Source: Platynereis dumerilii (Eukaryota > Annelida > Polychaeta > Phyllodocida > Nereididae). From it: a DNA stretch of 64,000 nucleotides. The translations under genes and the position numbers were made by a program. The notes under the pieces were generated by a model, which was given only the letters and a program-made list of their open reading frames with translations, ran no database searches and was not told the DNA's origin. This document shows positions 22,830 through 34,388 of this stretch, piece by piece. Within the stretch, counting starts at the first letter, position 1; every line of letters begins with the position of its first letter. The stretch is from assembly GCA_026936325.1 (NCBI GenBank), contig JAPTHN010000018.1, forward strand, positions 10,807,658 through 10,871,657, in the 5' to 3' direction.

Positions 22830-22864
22830 ACTGTAGTCAGCTTGCTATCCAAAGGTATAAAAAT
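22830..22864 (-). CDS. Candidate 35-bp micro-exon of the same gene
   Basis: On the minus strand the acceptor 'gaacttcag|ATTTTTATACC' and the donor 'ACAGT|GTATGT' bound a 35-base open piece encoding IFIPLDSKLTT plus two bases. The 5' phase 0 matches the 3' end of the exon at 24441-24587. The trailing two bases plus the first base of the exon at 21991 make one codon (GTA), so all three pieces join in one frame. The evidence is only splice-site quality and phase agreement, so a chance match is possible. Confidence 0.4.
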
Positions 22865-23060
22865 CTGAAGTTCAAAATAATAGAAAGATTACTTTAAAAT
22901 TACAAACACTGACCAGAGCAACATAACATTACAGTTGTTGCAACAGCAAGCAAATACAACAGAATTATGATACATAACAGAAGAATCGATGTTAAGCACA
23001 CTGCAGCCTGACTGATGAGCCAGTCTGCTGGACAAGCAGGCAAACAAGCATGGCTGTATA

Positions 23061-24082
23061 GGGGAGACCGGGGCTAGTTGTCACATTTTTTTTACTTCAA
23101 GTTTGACTGTATCTGAGAGGTCTCTAGGTTCAGGTTGTCTGGAAACTTCCAGCCCTGTAACATTTTTGTAAGTCTTGAGAAGGTTTTTATTCAGCTTTCG
23201 TCCTGATTTATCAACCATGTGTTTCCCTGTAGGTCATGTTGTAACTCAAAGTCATTTTTGTGAAAATGTGACAACTTGCCCCGAGCCCGGGGCAAGTTGT
23301 CACACTCATATGGCCTATCTAACATCTCTGGACAGATTTTCTATAATCCAAGCTTGTAATACATCAGATTCCTTTTGAAAAACAAAAATGCACATCTTGC
23401 GAAGACTTTGGATGAATGCCATCATAAATCAGGGCTTATTTCTACCAGATAATTGCTTCTCAAATTGGAGGACAATGAAATGACTGAAACATTTCTGTTG
23501 AAAAAGTCATTTTTAAGAAGTCCACATATCACATGACAGATAATACTTTCTTTCAACCACATCATACAAAAAGCTTAGCAAACAAACAGATATTGAAGTT
23601 TATTTAAAAGCAACAGAACTGCTGCCACCTATAGCCAAGTTATAAGCATTGTGACAACTTGCCCCTGTGACAACTAGCCCCGGCCTATCCTCGTCACGAT
23701 CATAAAGTCAATCCGATATCTCGGTAATCAAAAGAGAATATATTCTGTTTCCAGTTAGAAAACACAGACAGATTATTCACAGAGACTATGGATTAATGAC
23801 ATCATGAATCAACCCCTTAAGCTCCCAAAAAATTGTCTCAAATTGGAAGACAATGAAAAATTTGAAAATCGTGAAAAAATTGAGTTTGAACTGTCATTTT
23901 CATACATCTCCAGATAGCATATGACAGACTAGGCTACACATTTTTGTGATATCATCACAAAAATATTCCCCGTGTCAAAAAATATCAAAATTGATTTAAT
24001 TGCCATGAGGCTGCTACCATCTATAGCTGAGTAATAAGCATTGTGACAACTTGCCCCCGTGACAACTAGCCCCGGTCTCCCC
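23061..24082. mobile_element. TA-flanked MITE with GGGGAGACCGGGGCTAGTTG ends
   Basis: The left end GGGGAGACCGGGGCTAGTTG and its inverted copy at 24060-24082 are flanked by TA at 23059-23060 and 24083-24084. TA duplication points to the Tc1/mariner group. The phrase 'gtgacaacttgcccc' and its inverse recur inside, near 23270-23300 and 23650-23690. The interior is a diverged tandem duplication: about 23330-23690 resembles 23710-24082 ('gga..aatg.catcat.aatca', 'caaattgga.gacaatgaaa', 'agc..agt.ataagcattgtgacaacttgcccc'). It probably grew by duplicating one end. It lies within the intron between the exons ending at 22864 and 24441. No transposase. Confidence 0.85.
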
Positions 24083-24440
24083 TACTGATGAAATTCAAGT
24101 GGAATAGTTATCAAATTTGCTTCAAGGTCAGTGGAACAGCTGCCTTTCAGGTCCGAGTTCAGCAGAACAGCAGAACTGTGGAGGAATAGCTAAGAAATGC
24201 ATGTAAGTGTGCCCTGACTGGCTGCACCTTAACTGAAATGTCGTTGCCTGCTCCATTCAATAGCAAATGAGCAGGCTACTCTAGTCTAGCCTGCACTGCA
24301 GCACAAAATTAATGAGATGGGATGCATGCAATAAATTTGCTGAGAAAATGTGTATTTTTCTTTCAAACCTGAAAAATAGGTTGCCTATGATTAATTCAAA
24401 ATAAATTTGTGTCAAGTGCACACCAATTAGAAGTTGTTAC

Positions 24441-24587
24441 CTTGAGTTTGGCAATAACTTCTGTTGCAATTGAGTTGGCTGTAATCAACATTGTTCCATT
24501 TCCTTTTTGTCTTATCTGCCTCCAGACCATAGTTATCAGGTCTTCTTGGTCTGCCAGTTCACTTTTATTATAACTGTGACACATAGT
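24441..24587 (-). CDS. Host gene internal exon, 147 bp (49 codons)
   Basis: A pyrimidine-rich acceptor (ttttctttcag|ACTATGTG, exon start 24587) and a donor (CTCAAG|GTAACA, exon end 24441) bound 49 open codons, from TMCHSYNKSELADQEDL to NSIATEVIAKLK. Both ends are phase 0. It is on the same strand and in phase with the proposed micro-exon and the 717-bp exon, so I read it as an upstream exon of the same gene. I recognise no domain. No further upstream exon is apparent in the window and the gene start is not seen. Confidence 0.6.
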
Positions 24588-25147
24588 CTGAAAGAAAATG
24601 TAGAGAATATATAAGCACTCAATTTGGTACTTTATCTAGGAAGTGACAGGTGTCGTGAACAGTTTGCTAAGCATGACACAGGGTCAATTCCATGGTGACT
24701 CATGTTACAAGCACTATAGAAATGCAATGGAAAATTTGCTCTGACCTAATTTGGCACTGAGCATGCCCGGGAGCGACCTGATTCCACTGAGCATGCTCAG
24801 ACCTATTGAGCATGTGCAGAGAGCAATAACAAATGGTGGCCATTTTGAAATTTCCCTGATTCAAACTTTTAAGGCCAGTTTTCACTACAAGCTACATGGG
24901 GTTCACTCATCAGACAAGGCTCACATTAATCTAAATTTTGTAAGGAATTTTTTGGTGTGGGTCTGATCAGTGAACGTTATGTAGCTCACTTTTGGGTGAT
25001 AATGGATCAAATTTTACCATGAATGATAAGGACAGTTTTCATAGTGACAAGTGATCCATTTTCTGGCCTTGTCACAGGCAAATTTGATAGGATAAATCAA
25101 AAGGGGAGTGTGTCACTGGGTCATGTCATTCTTTATGTCTTAAAGAT
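24588..25147. other. Upstream intron/intergenic sequence with GAGCATGC repeats
   Basis: Three phrases of the form GAGCATG(C/T)(C/T)CAG occur at 24766-24820. The rest (24840-25147) holds no ORF or recognisable element. Confidence 0.45.
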
Positions 25148-25149
25148 TA

Positions 25150-25441
25150 CAGTAGACGAACGACGAGTACTTACATTCTGCTGCAATTGGGCCTCAATGA
25201 CTTCACAACAAGTCCTATCAAATACATTGAAATGAGGTGTCAATTTGTCATTAGGCAACTTGTGACCTCATAGGAGAGTGGGGTGACACATCAAATGGCT
25301 TGCCACAATAACATTGCAAGTATAGGCAATGCACTCACTGACTGCTTACACATCATACAGTTTAACATGACATGGATAGGGCTGTGACCTCACAGGGAAC
25401 ATTTTAGTCAAATTCTGTAAGCACTTGATGTTCGTCTACTG
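25150..25441. mobile_element. 292-bp mariner-like MITE
   Basis: Ends CAGTAGACGAAC on the left (25150) and the inverted copy ending at 25441, with similarity running about 27 bases into a 'gtacttaca'/'tgtaagcac' pair. TA lies directly outside each end (25148-25149 and 25442-25443). No coding capacity. Size and TA target are typical of Tc1/mariner MITEs. Confidence 0.75.
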
Positions 25442-25599
25442 TAAGTATGTTGGAAAAACAGGTTGGACATCAATTTCTGTTTTGAGCATGTTTCCTAAAT
25501 TTTGATATTGTATTCAAAAGGATGTGCTCTTACTTGCCACTGAGTGTGGCATTCAAATGACATCAACATTTAGTTTATAGCATCTCTTGTTTGTTGGAA

Positions 25600-27925
25600 C
25601 ACAAGGCAAACGATTTTCAATGGAACAGAAAGCAAATGCTGCTCAAATGAACAGCAAGCTAATTTTCTTCAAAAGAACACACAGCAAATGATCTTCAAAG
25701 GAAAAGAAAGCAAATGCTCCTCGTAGGAACAGCAAGCTTATTTTCTTCAAAAGAACACACTGCGAACGATCTTCAAAGGGACAGACGGTAAATTTTCGTA
25801 AAGGAACACACAGCAGATGATTTAAAAAGAACACATAGCAAATGTTCTTCGAAGGACTAGGAAGCATATGTCCTTCAGAGAAACACACAGCAAATTTTCT
25901 TCAAAGAAACAGAGAGCACACTTTCGGAATGGAAGAGAGGGCAAATGTTCAAAACAGGAACAAACACAAGTTTTTTTAAAGGAGCAGACACCAAGTTATA
26001 TTCAAAGGAACAGACAACAAATGTTCCTCAAAGATTAGAAAACAAGTGTTCTTTACAGGATCAGACAGCAATTGCTTAAAGGAACAGTAAGCAGATGTTC
26101 TACAAAGGAAGACGTGGACATTTTTCTTACAAGGGACACAGAGCAAATGTTCTTCAATTGGAATGCACAGAAACATTCTTCAAAGGGGCACACAGAAGAC
26201 AATCTTCAAAGGAACAGAAAGAAAATATTCCTTAGAAAACCGAAAGCAAATTTTCATCAAAAGAATACACAGCAAAGTTCTTCAAAGGAATACACAGCAA
26301 ATGATCAAAGGAACAGAAAACATGTTTTTCAAAGCAACAGACAGCAAATGTTCTTCAAAGGAACATTGGACAAACTTTCTAAAAGGAAGACACAAGTGTT
26401 CTTCAAAGGCACAGACACCAAATGTTCTTCAAAGGAACAGACAGCAAATGCCCTACAAAGAATCACACAGCAAATGTAATTTAAAAGGAAAAGAAAGCAG
26501 ATGTTCTTCAAAGGAACACACAGCAAATGTTCTTCAAAGAAACAGACAGCAAATGTTCTTCAAAGGAACAGACAGCAAATGTCCTACAAAGAAACGGACA
26601 GCAAATTTTCTTCAAAAGAAAAGGGAGCAAATGTTCTTCAAAGGAATACGCAGCAAATGTTCTTCAAAGGAACGAACAGCAAATGTTATTCAAAGAAACA
26701 GTCGGCAAATCTTCTTCAGAGAAAAAGAATGCAGATGTTCTTTGCATGAACAGACAGCAAATGGCCTTCAAGGGAATTGAAGGCAAATGTTCACAGGAAC
26801 AGACCGCAGATGTCCTTCAAAAATACAGGCAGTAAATCTTCAAAGAAACAGACAGCAAATGCTCTTGAAAGGAACAGACAGAAGATGTTCTTTAAAAGAT
26901 CACAGAAAATGTTCTGCAGAGAAACAGAAAGCAGATGTTCTTCAAAGGAACAAAGAGCCAACGTTCTTCAACGGAACAGAAAGCAAATGTTCTTCAAAGG
27001 AACAGACAGCAAACTTTCTAAAAGGAAGAGAAAGCATATGTTCTACAAGAGGAACACACAGCGAATGTTCTTCAAAGGAACAGAAAGCAGAAATTCTTCA
27101 AAGGAAGGGAAAGCAAACGCTTTTCAAAGGAACAGACAGCAGATGTTCTGCAACGGAAGAGACAATAAACATTCTTCAAAGGAACAGAGAGCAACAAATG
27201 TTCTTCAACTGATCAGAAAGCAGATGACCTTCAAAGGAACACACAGCAAACATTCGTCAACAGAAAAGAAAGCAGTTGATCCTCAAAGGAATTGACAGCA
27301 AATGTTCTTCGAAGGAACTTACCGCAAATGTTCTTCAAGTTCAAAGGAGCAGTAAGCTGATGCTCATTAATGAAACAGGCAGAAAATGTTCTTCAAAGGA
27401 ACAGATAGCAAATATTCTTCAACGGAACAGAAAGCAAATGTTCTTCGAAGGAACAGAAAGGAAATGACATCAAAAGGATAAAATGTCCATCAAAGGACCA
27501 GACAGAAAGCATTTGTTCTTCGAAGGAACACAGAGCCAATGTTCATAAACGGAACAGAAGGCAGTTGTTATCAAAAGGAACAGACAGCAAATGACCGTCA
27601 TGGAACAGACAGCAAATGTTCTTAAAATGAACAAAAAGCAGATGTTCTTCAAAGGAACAGGCAGCAAATGTTCTTCAAAGACTATACAACAAGTGTCCTT
27701 TGATGAAGCAGACAGCAAATATTCTTCAATGGCACAGACAGCAAATGTCCTAGAAGGAATGGAAAGCAAAAGTTCTTCAGAGGAACAGGCAGTAATTGTT
27801 CTTCAAAGGAACAAACAGAAAATGTGTTTCAAAGGGACAGGCAGCAAATGTTCTTCAAAGGAACAGATAGCAGATGCACTTCACAGGAACAGAAAGCAAA
27901 TGTTCTTCTAAGGAACATACAAGCA
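25600..27925 (+). repeat. Degenerate 26-bp minisatellite array (about 85-90 units)
   Basis: Consensus by eye: GAACAGACAGCAAATGTTCT then TCAAAG, 26 bp. Units vary by substitution and by indels of one to a few bases. All three forward frames stay open for long stretches because the unit has no stop in common variants and 26 is not a multiple of three. The resulting Lys/Gln/Ser/Asn-rich frames (for example 26163-26780) are therefore not evidence of a gene. The array runs straight into the hairpin-led module at 27926, exactly as the shorter array at 38968-39175 runs into 39176. Confidence 0.95.
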
Positions 27926-28434
27926 ATTTTTTTTACCCTCGACAATGTATACATTGCCGACGGGTATTGTAGTTACTTTTGGAAAATTTGTCCGTCCGGC
28001 GGGCGGGCGGGCGTACGGATAACGGGCGTCCCACTTGTGTATTGGGCAGTATGCCAAAACTATGCCACATTATATTTTTCATTTTTGGTACATTATTGTA
28101 TCTTTTATGATAGGTGTGCCCTGTAGAGGTCTAATCCACATGGCATTAACACTTTTCTCACAATTATTGAAAAACGTGAAAAAATATTTTTTTGTGTATT
28201 GGGCAGTATGCTGAAACTATAGCACGTATAGCTTCCATTTTTTTGTGAATTATTGTATCTTGTACCCCAGTTGTCCCTTTTAGGGATCTAATCCACATGA
28301 CATTATAACATTTCTCACAATTATTGAAAAATGTAAAAATATAATTTTTTCTATTTCCAGAGTAGAACTCAAAACCTGCTGTACATATATCACTGAGATT
28401 TGCATATAGTGTGCATTAGACCAGCAACAGCTTA
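27926..28434 (+). repeat. Hairpin-led repeat module with a ~157-bp tandem duplication
   Basis: Starts with T-rich sequence and an imperfect 33-bp palindrome (27934-27966: TACCC...CAATGTATACATTG...GGGTA), then 'tttgtccgtccggcgggcggg'. Two ~157-bp copies follow, beginning 'ttgtgtattgggcagtatgc' near 28035 and 28192. The same lead sequence follows the minisatellite at 39176. The LINE fragment begins about 28435; similar sequence ('ggggtctaaatgctctga', 'aaaaatgtgtaaaa') resumes after it, so the LINE probably landed in this module. Confidence 0.75.
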
Positions 28435-30792
28435 TAACCACACCGGCAAATAGATTCTTATGCTCAGGGGAAAACGACATACGAGAAATCCCATCAGCCA
28501 TTACAGAAAAGGACCTGGGAGTCAACTTCGACAACAAACTCCGTTTCGACAAGCACATAGATGAATGCGTCAAAAAGGCCTCCAGAAATATGGGCATAAT
28601 CCGAAGGACCTTCGACAACCTTACACCTGAAATCTTTGTGCCTCTGTACACTTCATTAGTGAGAAGTCACCTAGAGTATGCTCAGTCGATCTGGAGCCCC
28701 CACCTAGTGAAAGACATTCAGAAAATTGAAGCTGTGCAACGGAGAGCAACAAAACAGGCAAACGGAATGAAGCAGCTCAGTTATACAGAAAGGCTGAAGT
28801 GTCTAAACCTGCCCACGCTACTATATCGACGAAAACGAGGCGACATGATCGAGACCTACAAAATCATGACGGAAAAGTACGACAAAAATGCCAGCATAAA
28901 TCTGCCACTTAACACAGCTGGACTCAGTGGCTCAACTACCATGGGGGCTGGGTAGGGCTGCCCTACGGGCCCCCACCCCTCAGGGGGCCCCCACCCCTCA
29001 AGGGAGGCCCCCACTCCCAAAGTGGGGTAAAAAAATTAAAAGCAAAATAGAAAATTATTAAATTCCATTAGGGGTCAATCATGGATGAATTAGCATTGTA
29101 TCTGCATTAATTTCTAAAGAAGTGACACGTCAAATATAAGACAACTAGGTAACCAAAACCTCTGAAGTGGGGCCTGGGGCCCTTTAAATTATCTAACATC
29201 GGTTTGATACAATTATAGAATATAATACATTATTGGTCCAAAAAATGTTGAATTCCTTTAGGGGCCCCCACAGATAAAAAAATATATAAGCTTTCTTTCA
29301 AAAGAAGGGACACATCAAACAAAAATTGAAAGAGGTGGCGCAGTGGCTCAACTACCTGAAAATGTTGCAATAGTTATGGGGCAACCCTGCAGTCTTTTAA
29401 CATGAATGAGGGATTAGTGGGGGCCCTTTAAAGTAAGTCTATAAGTCACGAAGGCAGAATTATATATCTTAAAAATGTTGGATTAGTTCGGGGCCAACAG
29501 AATCTTTCACCATGAATGAGGAATTAGTGCGAGCCCTTCAAAGTAGGTCTGAAAGTGAGGCAGGCAGAATTATGTCTCTGAAAAATGTTGGAACAGTTCG
29601 GGGGCCCCCAGAGTCTTTCAGCATAAAAGTGGTTGTAATGTTTAGTGTATAGATGGTGGTGAACTTATTAGGATGAAATGTTTAATAATCTTAGTATATG
29701 CTTGCGGAAAGTTGAAAAAAAACCCAGTCATTTCAGTATGTCAAATTGTCAATGAAATAAGATAATGTGGTAGTGGTTAGACAATATCTATATTTATTTG
29801 TTTGTGTACATCTGACTGCTGTGCAAGGCCCCTCAGTGGTGGACTAAAGTAACTTGAGATTGATCAAATTTTAGTTTGTACTGATAAGGTAATATTAAAT
29901 AGGCATGATAAACTGTGTCTGAGTCTGACTGAGTCTTTTATGCTTTTCCAAGTGTAGGGCTGTAGGCACATTAGTGAAATCTGTGGGCTTTAATTGAGTA
30001 CATACTTCTCAATCTACCCTGGTAGCCTACCTAATTTCACATAAATCAGACAGGTACTAGCCAATGATATATTTAGCTGAAACAAGAATAGAAGATTTGT
30101 CCAATAAACCAACATAATTTTTCAACCGATGACCAGCCCTATTAAATGACGTCCGATTGTGCAGGTAGGGGCCCCCAGCCTTCCTGTTCCTACGGGCCCC
30201 ACAACCTCTAGTTGAGCCCCTGGCTGGACTCCGAGGCCACGACTACAAACTCTACGTGGAGGGAGGAGTAAAGCTGAATATCAGAAAAACCTCCTTCAGA
30301 CATCGAGTAACGAAAGACTGGAACAGCCTACCAAACACTGTAGTCAATGCACCATCTACAAACTCCTTCAAGAACAAACTGGACAAATTCTGGGTCGACC
30401 ATCCAACAAAATACATTTTCCCTTACTAAAAATAAGCCCCACCCCCAGTTTCAACTTCGCATTACCTCGGCAGCACTTGCGGCCTATAAACTCGACTTTT
30501 CCACTTCGGCAGCACACTGGCTATAACTTGACTCTTTACCCTGGCAGCACTGGCGGCCTGAAAACTCAACTTTCTCCAACTGTGATATTTAAATTAATTT
30601 CTTGTATATATAGAGACTGTATATAGACACTGTACATAGACTGTATATATAGACACTGTACATATATTTATATATTTATACATTTATTTTTGTATTTTGC
30701 TGCACTCGCCGGGCCATTATACACACAGCCCAGGAGCTGGATATATAGGATCTTCCTGCATCCAGTAATAAACTAAACTAAACTAAACTAAA
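28435..30792 (+). mobile_element. 5'-truncated CR1/L2-like LINE 3' end, split by a hAT copy
   Basis: Encodes the C-terminal part of a LINE polymerase downstream of the catalytic motifs. Landmarks are EKDLGVNFDNKLRFDKHID, then LVRSHLEYAQSIWSPH, IEAVQRRATK and LYRRKRGDMIETYKIM (28435-28924), continuing after the insertion as LRGHDYKLYVEGG to a stop at 30427-30429. The duplicated target gctggact lies in the coding sequence. Apart from the insertion the frame reads well, so truncation at the 5' end and the hAT insertion are the main damage. The 3' UTR has three ~50-bp 'cggcagcac' units (30470-30570), then TATATAGACACTG repeats and an AACTA-type tail ending about 30792. Confidence 0.88.
28925..30222. 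mobile_element. 1298-bp non-autonomous hAT-like element, copy 2
   Basis: Same family, orientation and length as 19191-20488, with only scattered single-base differences visible. Perfect 8-bp target duplication gctggact at 28917-28924 and 30223-30230. It interrupts a LINE reading frame, giving an independent check on its ends. Confidence 0.95.
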
Positions 30793-32039
30793 TACCAAAA
30801 TATGCCTTTGTGGGGTCTAAATGCTCTGATAAAAAAGGGGTTGACAAAAATTCACAAAAAATGTGTAAAATTACTATTTTTTCAAAACTTAATGATTCAG
30901 TCAATTTTGCGTTTACATCTGTGAAATCTCCCTGTTAGGTGTCTAAATTATAGCTTTTTAAACATCTCAACTCAGTTGGAATGTTGATTCTATAAATTTT
31001 GTAAGAAAAGCAAAAAACTGAAAAAAATATCAATTTATCAAATTTTCTGACATTTCTGTCTGAAACGCCAAGATGATAATGGTTGGATTATTAACATTTA
31101 CAGCATATTATAGTTTAACATACTATGAGCGAATATTTACTTTTTGTACAACATACTCTTCATCAAATATTATCGATTGAAAATATATATAATACGGACC
31201 TTGAGAGCAGTAAGCATTAGCCCTGGGACCATGTCATGGGTCGTTCCATTCAAAATCTTGAGATTTTGACATGGTATCAGGAGAATTGGTCTAGATTAAA
31301 CAATTCTTATCTAAATTTGATGAAATTTTGGATTTGGATAGCTTATTTATTTAACTGCTGACGGCACTACTTTTGAAAGCAATTTCACAAATATTTCCAC
31401 GGTAAAAATTACTTTTAAGTCACAGAAATGTGAGAAAAATGTGAGTGAAAGCCATCAGCCTCACTTTGGTGTGAGATGTCACCATTGTGACGTCACCACA
31501 ATCACCTGTGACATCATAAACGTTTGTTATGACATCACCCTCTCTCAACCAATGAGAGGCAGCCATTTCTTCAATGTATAAGGATGAAAATCACTTCTTC
31601 AGTTTCAGAGAAAGATTAAACATTTATGCCACGGACTATTTGCGACAAAATAAGGTGCAGTCAGCAGCAAAACATGTGTACTTTCAGAATGTATCAATAA
31701 TTCATTATAAAACAGATGGGAAAAGAGTGAAAATTTAGTTCTCCCACATCATGTCCTTCAAATCTCATGATTTTCCAATGGGAGGATTCATGACCCCTGT
31801 CCCCAGGAGTCCAGGGCTAAGTAAGCATATTAATAAACATGCATTTGCTTGTTTAAAAATATTGACAAGAAATCTGAAACTCCCAATTATAACTTTATGG
31901 CTTAAATCTAACCCCAGTCATGCCTACTTTTATTTAGATTTTTGCATGAAAATTAAATATGAACAAATCAGTCAGATTAGTTAAGAAATTAGGGCACTGA
32001 ATGCCGTGTTATTAAAGAATTTGCATGACATGTATAGAA
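30793..32039. other. No gene seen
   Basis: AT-rich sequence. A patch near 31478-31560 repeats 'gatgtcacc'/'gacgtcacc' phrases similar to those inside the hAT element at 2455-2525. No convincing ORF, SINE or transposon ends. Confidence 0.4.
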
Positions 32040-32440
32040 CCCTAGTTTCACATATTTCATTACGTAATTTCATATCTTAAGATATTATTGGATAAATGTG
32101 TCTTTTGATTAATTTCAAAACTCACCCCAATGATATTTTAGCATTTGGAAGAGAACAGATTTCGCCATTGGTTAGGGTGTACAGTATTACATAAGATTGT
32201 GTCAAAGGGTATTATTATCTGCCCTGTTGATCCTCTCCCATGACCAAAGCCAAGAGGCTGACTGCAATCAGTTGCACAACACTCAACTTTCAAACTAAAT
32301 TTCCTTTTTTCAAAAATCTGTTCCAACTGCATTGATTCCACCTTACTATTTAGATTTTGAATATAAGATTAAATTTTCTAATTTGATTCACAAAGCTGGG
32401 CTTTCTGAGTACATATCCAAGCAACACTTCTCTTTATGAC
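32040..32440 (-). repeat. Diverged direct duplication, copy 1
   Basis: Matches 33530-33930 in order: 'aactcacccca', 'atattttagca', 'cctctcc.atgacca', 'ccaagag', 'aaattcc.tttttc', 'aactgcattgatt'. On the minus strand both copies end in a donor-like GGG|GTGAGT. Copy 1 has a 67-codon frame (32138-32341) with CSQPLGFGHGRGSTG, but the frame closes before the donor and is not kept in copy 2, so I do not call an exon. Confidence 0.6.
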
Positions 32441-33529
32441 ATCAGATTATGCAATGCTCCTCTCACAATTGCAGTGGCTTCTGTCTGAGTCTGAGTGTCA
32501 CATAACATCTTGAATTAACTTTCCCCTAAAAATGAAACTTTTCAATGCATTTTCCTATAGTGTCCTTCAGGAAACTGATGTTGTCATTTGTTCATTTAGT
32601 TACAATTTTCAATTTGAATAATGAAAAACAGCAAAGTAGAAGCCGGGGTAATTTAGATGCAACATACACAATAATTCTTTGAAACAGTAAACATGGTCAC
32701 ACAACCTATTGCTTTGGCAATCACATTTCAACTGTGGACTCTGTTGACCTTGGGTTCGAAACAGGTGATTATAACAAACAGTCAATGCCAAACAATGCTA
32801 AACAAGATAGTCCAGCCTGCTATTTTGTGACAGGGCCTCTTGAAACACTGTCAGAATGTAAGAATATGTGTCAGAGACATGCACTCTTTGCCAAAGAAAA
32901 TCTTAATTGGACATTTTAACATCCATTTATCGACATGGGACTATCTACTTAGTAAACCTTCATTGCAAGGGATATACCTGGAGAGGGCAAATTAAACATA
33001 TTGCCCCGTAGATGATAAAATGCAAGGTAAGAGATTGAAATTCTCCCAAAACCATGTCAACACAGAAAACTTTGCCAATTCACATGGCAATTTTGAAACC
33101 CTTTAATTCAGTGTCAAAGAAATCTGAAGGTGTACTTTTGCATAGATATAGCCAATAATGACTACATAGACAGTTCTGCATGGTGTTATGTTGATGACAA
33201 CAATTAGATTTATAGTAATTTGGCTTTTTTTGAGACATGTGCTTTTCTCAAGACATTGTTATGATCAAACAGGAAGTGCAACAACAGTGCCACCTTACCT
33301 ACACATGAGTAAAGTAATTAGTACCATCTCACAAATTTGCATAATTTTATACTGCTATGACAAAGATCAGGGCTGTTGACCATCTCATAAACATCTCTTT
33401 GTAACACATTAACATTGGTGCTCAGACTCTTACTCAAGGTTTCTTTGAAAAAACAGTAAGTGCTGTATGAATAAAGAGTTTGTGTGACTGAATAGCTCAT
33501 GTCGTATAGATGACCTGTTAGATAACTTA
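32441..33529. other. Spacer between duplicated segments, no gene seen
   Basis: Short frames on both strands with no recognisable motif; no clear repeat structure. Could be the intervening part of a ~1.5-kb duplicated unit. Confidence 0.4.
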
Positions 33530-33930
33530 GAATTTCAATATTTCATTTTACATCCAAAGATATTTATTATAAGATAAATCTGAATTTTAATTAATGACAT
33601 AACTCACCCCAAGCATATTTTAGCACCTTGGAGTCAATAAGTGTCACTGCTTTGATGGGAGAGGGGGTGTAGCTTTTGTTGAATGGGCATTATGTAACAT
33701 GATGTCACTAATCCTCTCCATTGACCACATCCAAGAACAATGGGAAGGATGCCGAAGCAGTCGAATAGCAATCTCATCTTTCTAACAAAATTCCCTTTTT
33801 CTAAGAATTGTGTTCAAACTGCATTGATTACCTTAGTTTTTTTATGTTAAACATTATAATCAAATTTCCAATTTAAATCAGCAATATTGGCTAAGTAGAA
33901 GTTGAGATATGACTTTTTATATCCCAGGCC
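33530..33930 (-). repeat. Diverged direct duplication, copy 2
   Basis: Second copy of the segment at 32040-32440, in the same orientation and about 1.5 kb away. Similarity is patchy with many small indels, so the duplication is old. Confidence 0.6.
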
Positions 33931-34177
33931 TTTTTTTTTTGCCTTTTCAGCTATTGTTATACTTATTTAACCAAGTTTGGACAGCATTTAACTTTTTGGT
34001 GTTAAATAGTAAATGTATATATATAATAAATTAAAAAGTATCTGTAGGCCACACATTGTTTTTGGTTTAATATTTGAAATAGATAGATTGGATCTATAGA
34101 CAACCTATCTATTATTTCTGTTTTTAGGCAGGCCTTTATTCTATTCATAATTTATGACAAGATGATAAAGGCAGGAT

Positions 34178-34297
34178 AGATAGACAGACAGACAGACAGA
34201 TAGATAGATAGATAAATAGATAGAGAGATAGATAGATAGATAGATAGATAGATTGGTAGATAGATAGATAGATAGACAGACAGCTAGACAGACAGAC

Positions 34298-34373
<76 letters not shown>
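34178..34373 (+). repeat. GATA/GACA microsatellite
   Basis: Almost uninterrupted GATA with GACA patches (near 34180-34200 and 34274-34300). The open frame on the other strand (Tyr-Leu-Ser-Ile repeats) is a unit artefact. Confidence 0.97.
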
Positions 34374-34388
34374 CAGCCTGTCCTCCAG

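Noticed and set aside
24700-24885. A 61-codon minus-strand frame as an upstream exon of the ankyrin-like gene
   Set aside because: It spans a GAGCATGC short repeat and lacks a splice donor in phase with the exon at 24587.
26163-26780. A 205-codon Lys/Gln/Ser-rich frame
   Set aside because: It is one of three overlapping frames generated by a stop-poor 26-bp minisatellite, and frame continuity depends on random indels.
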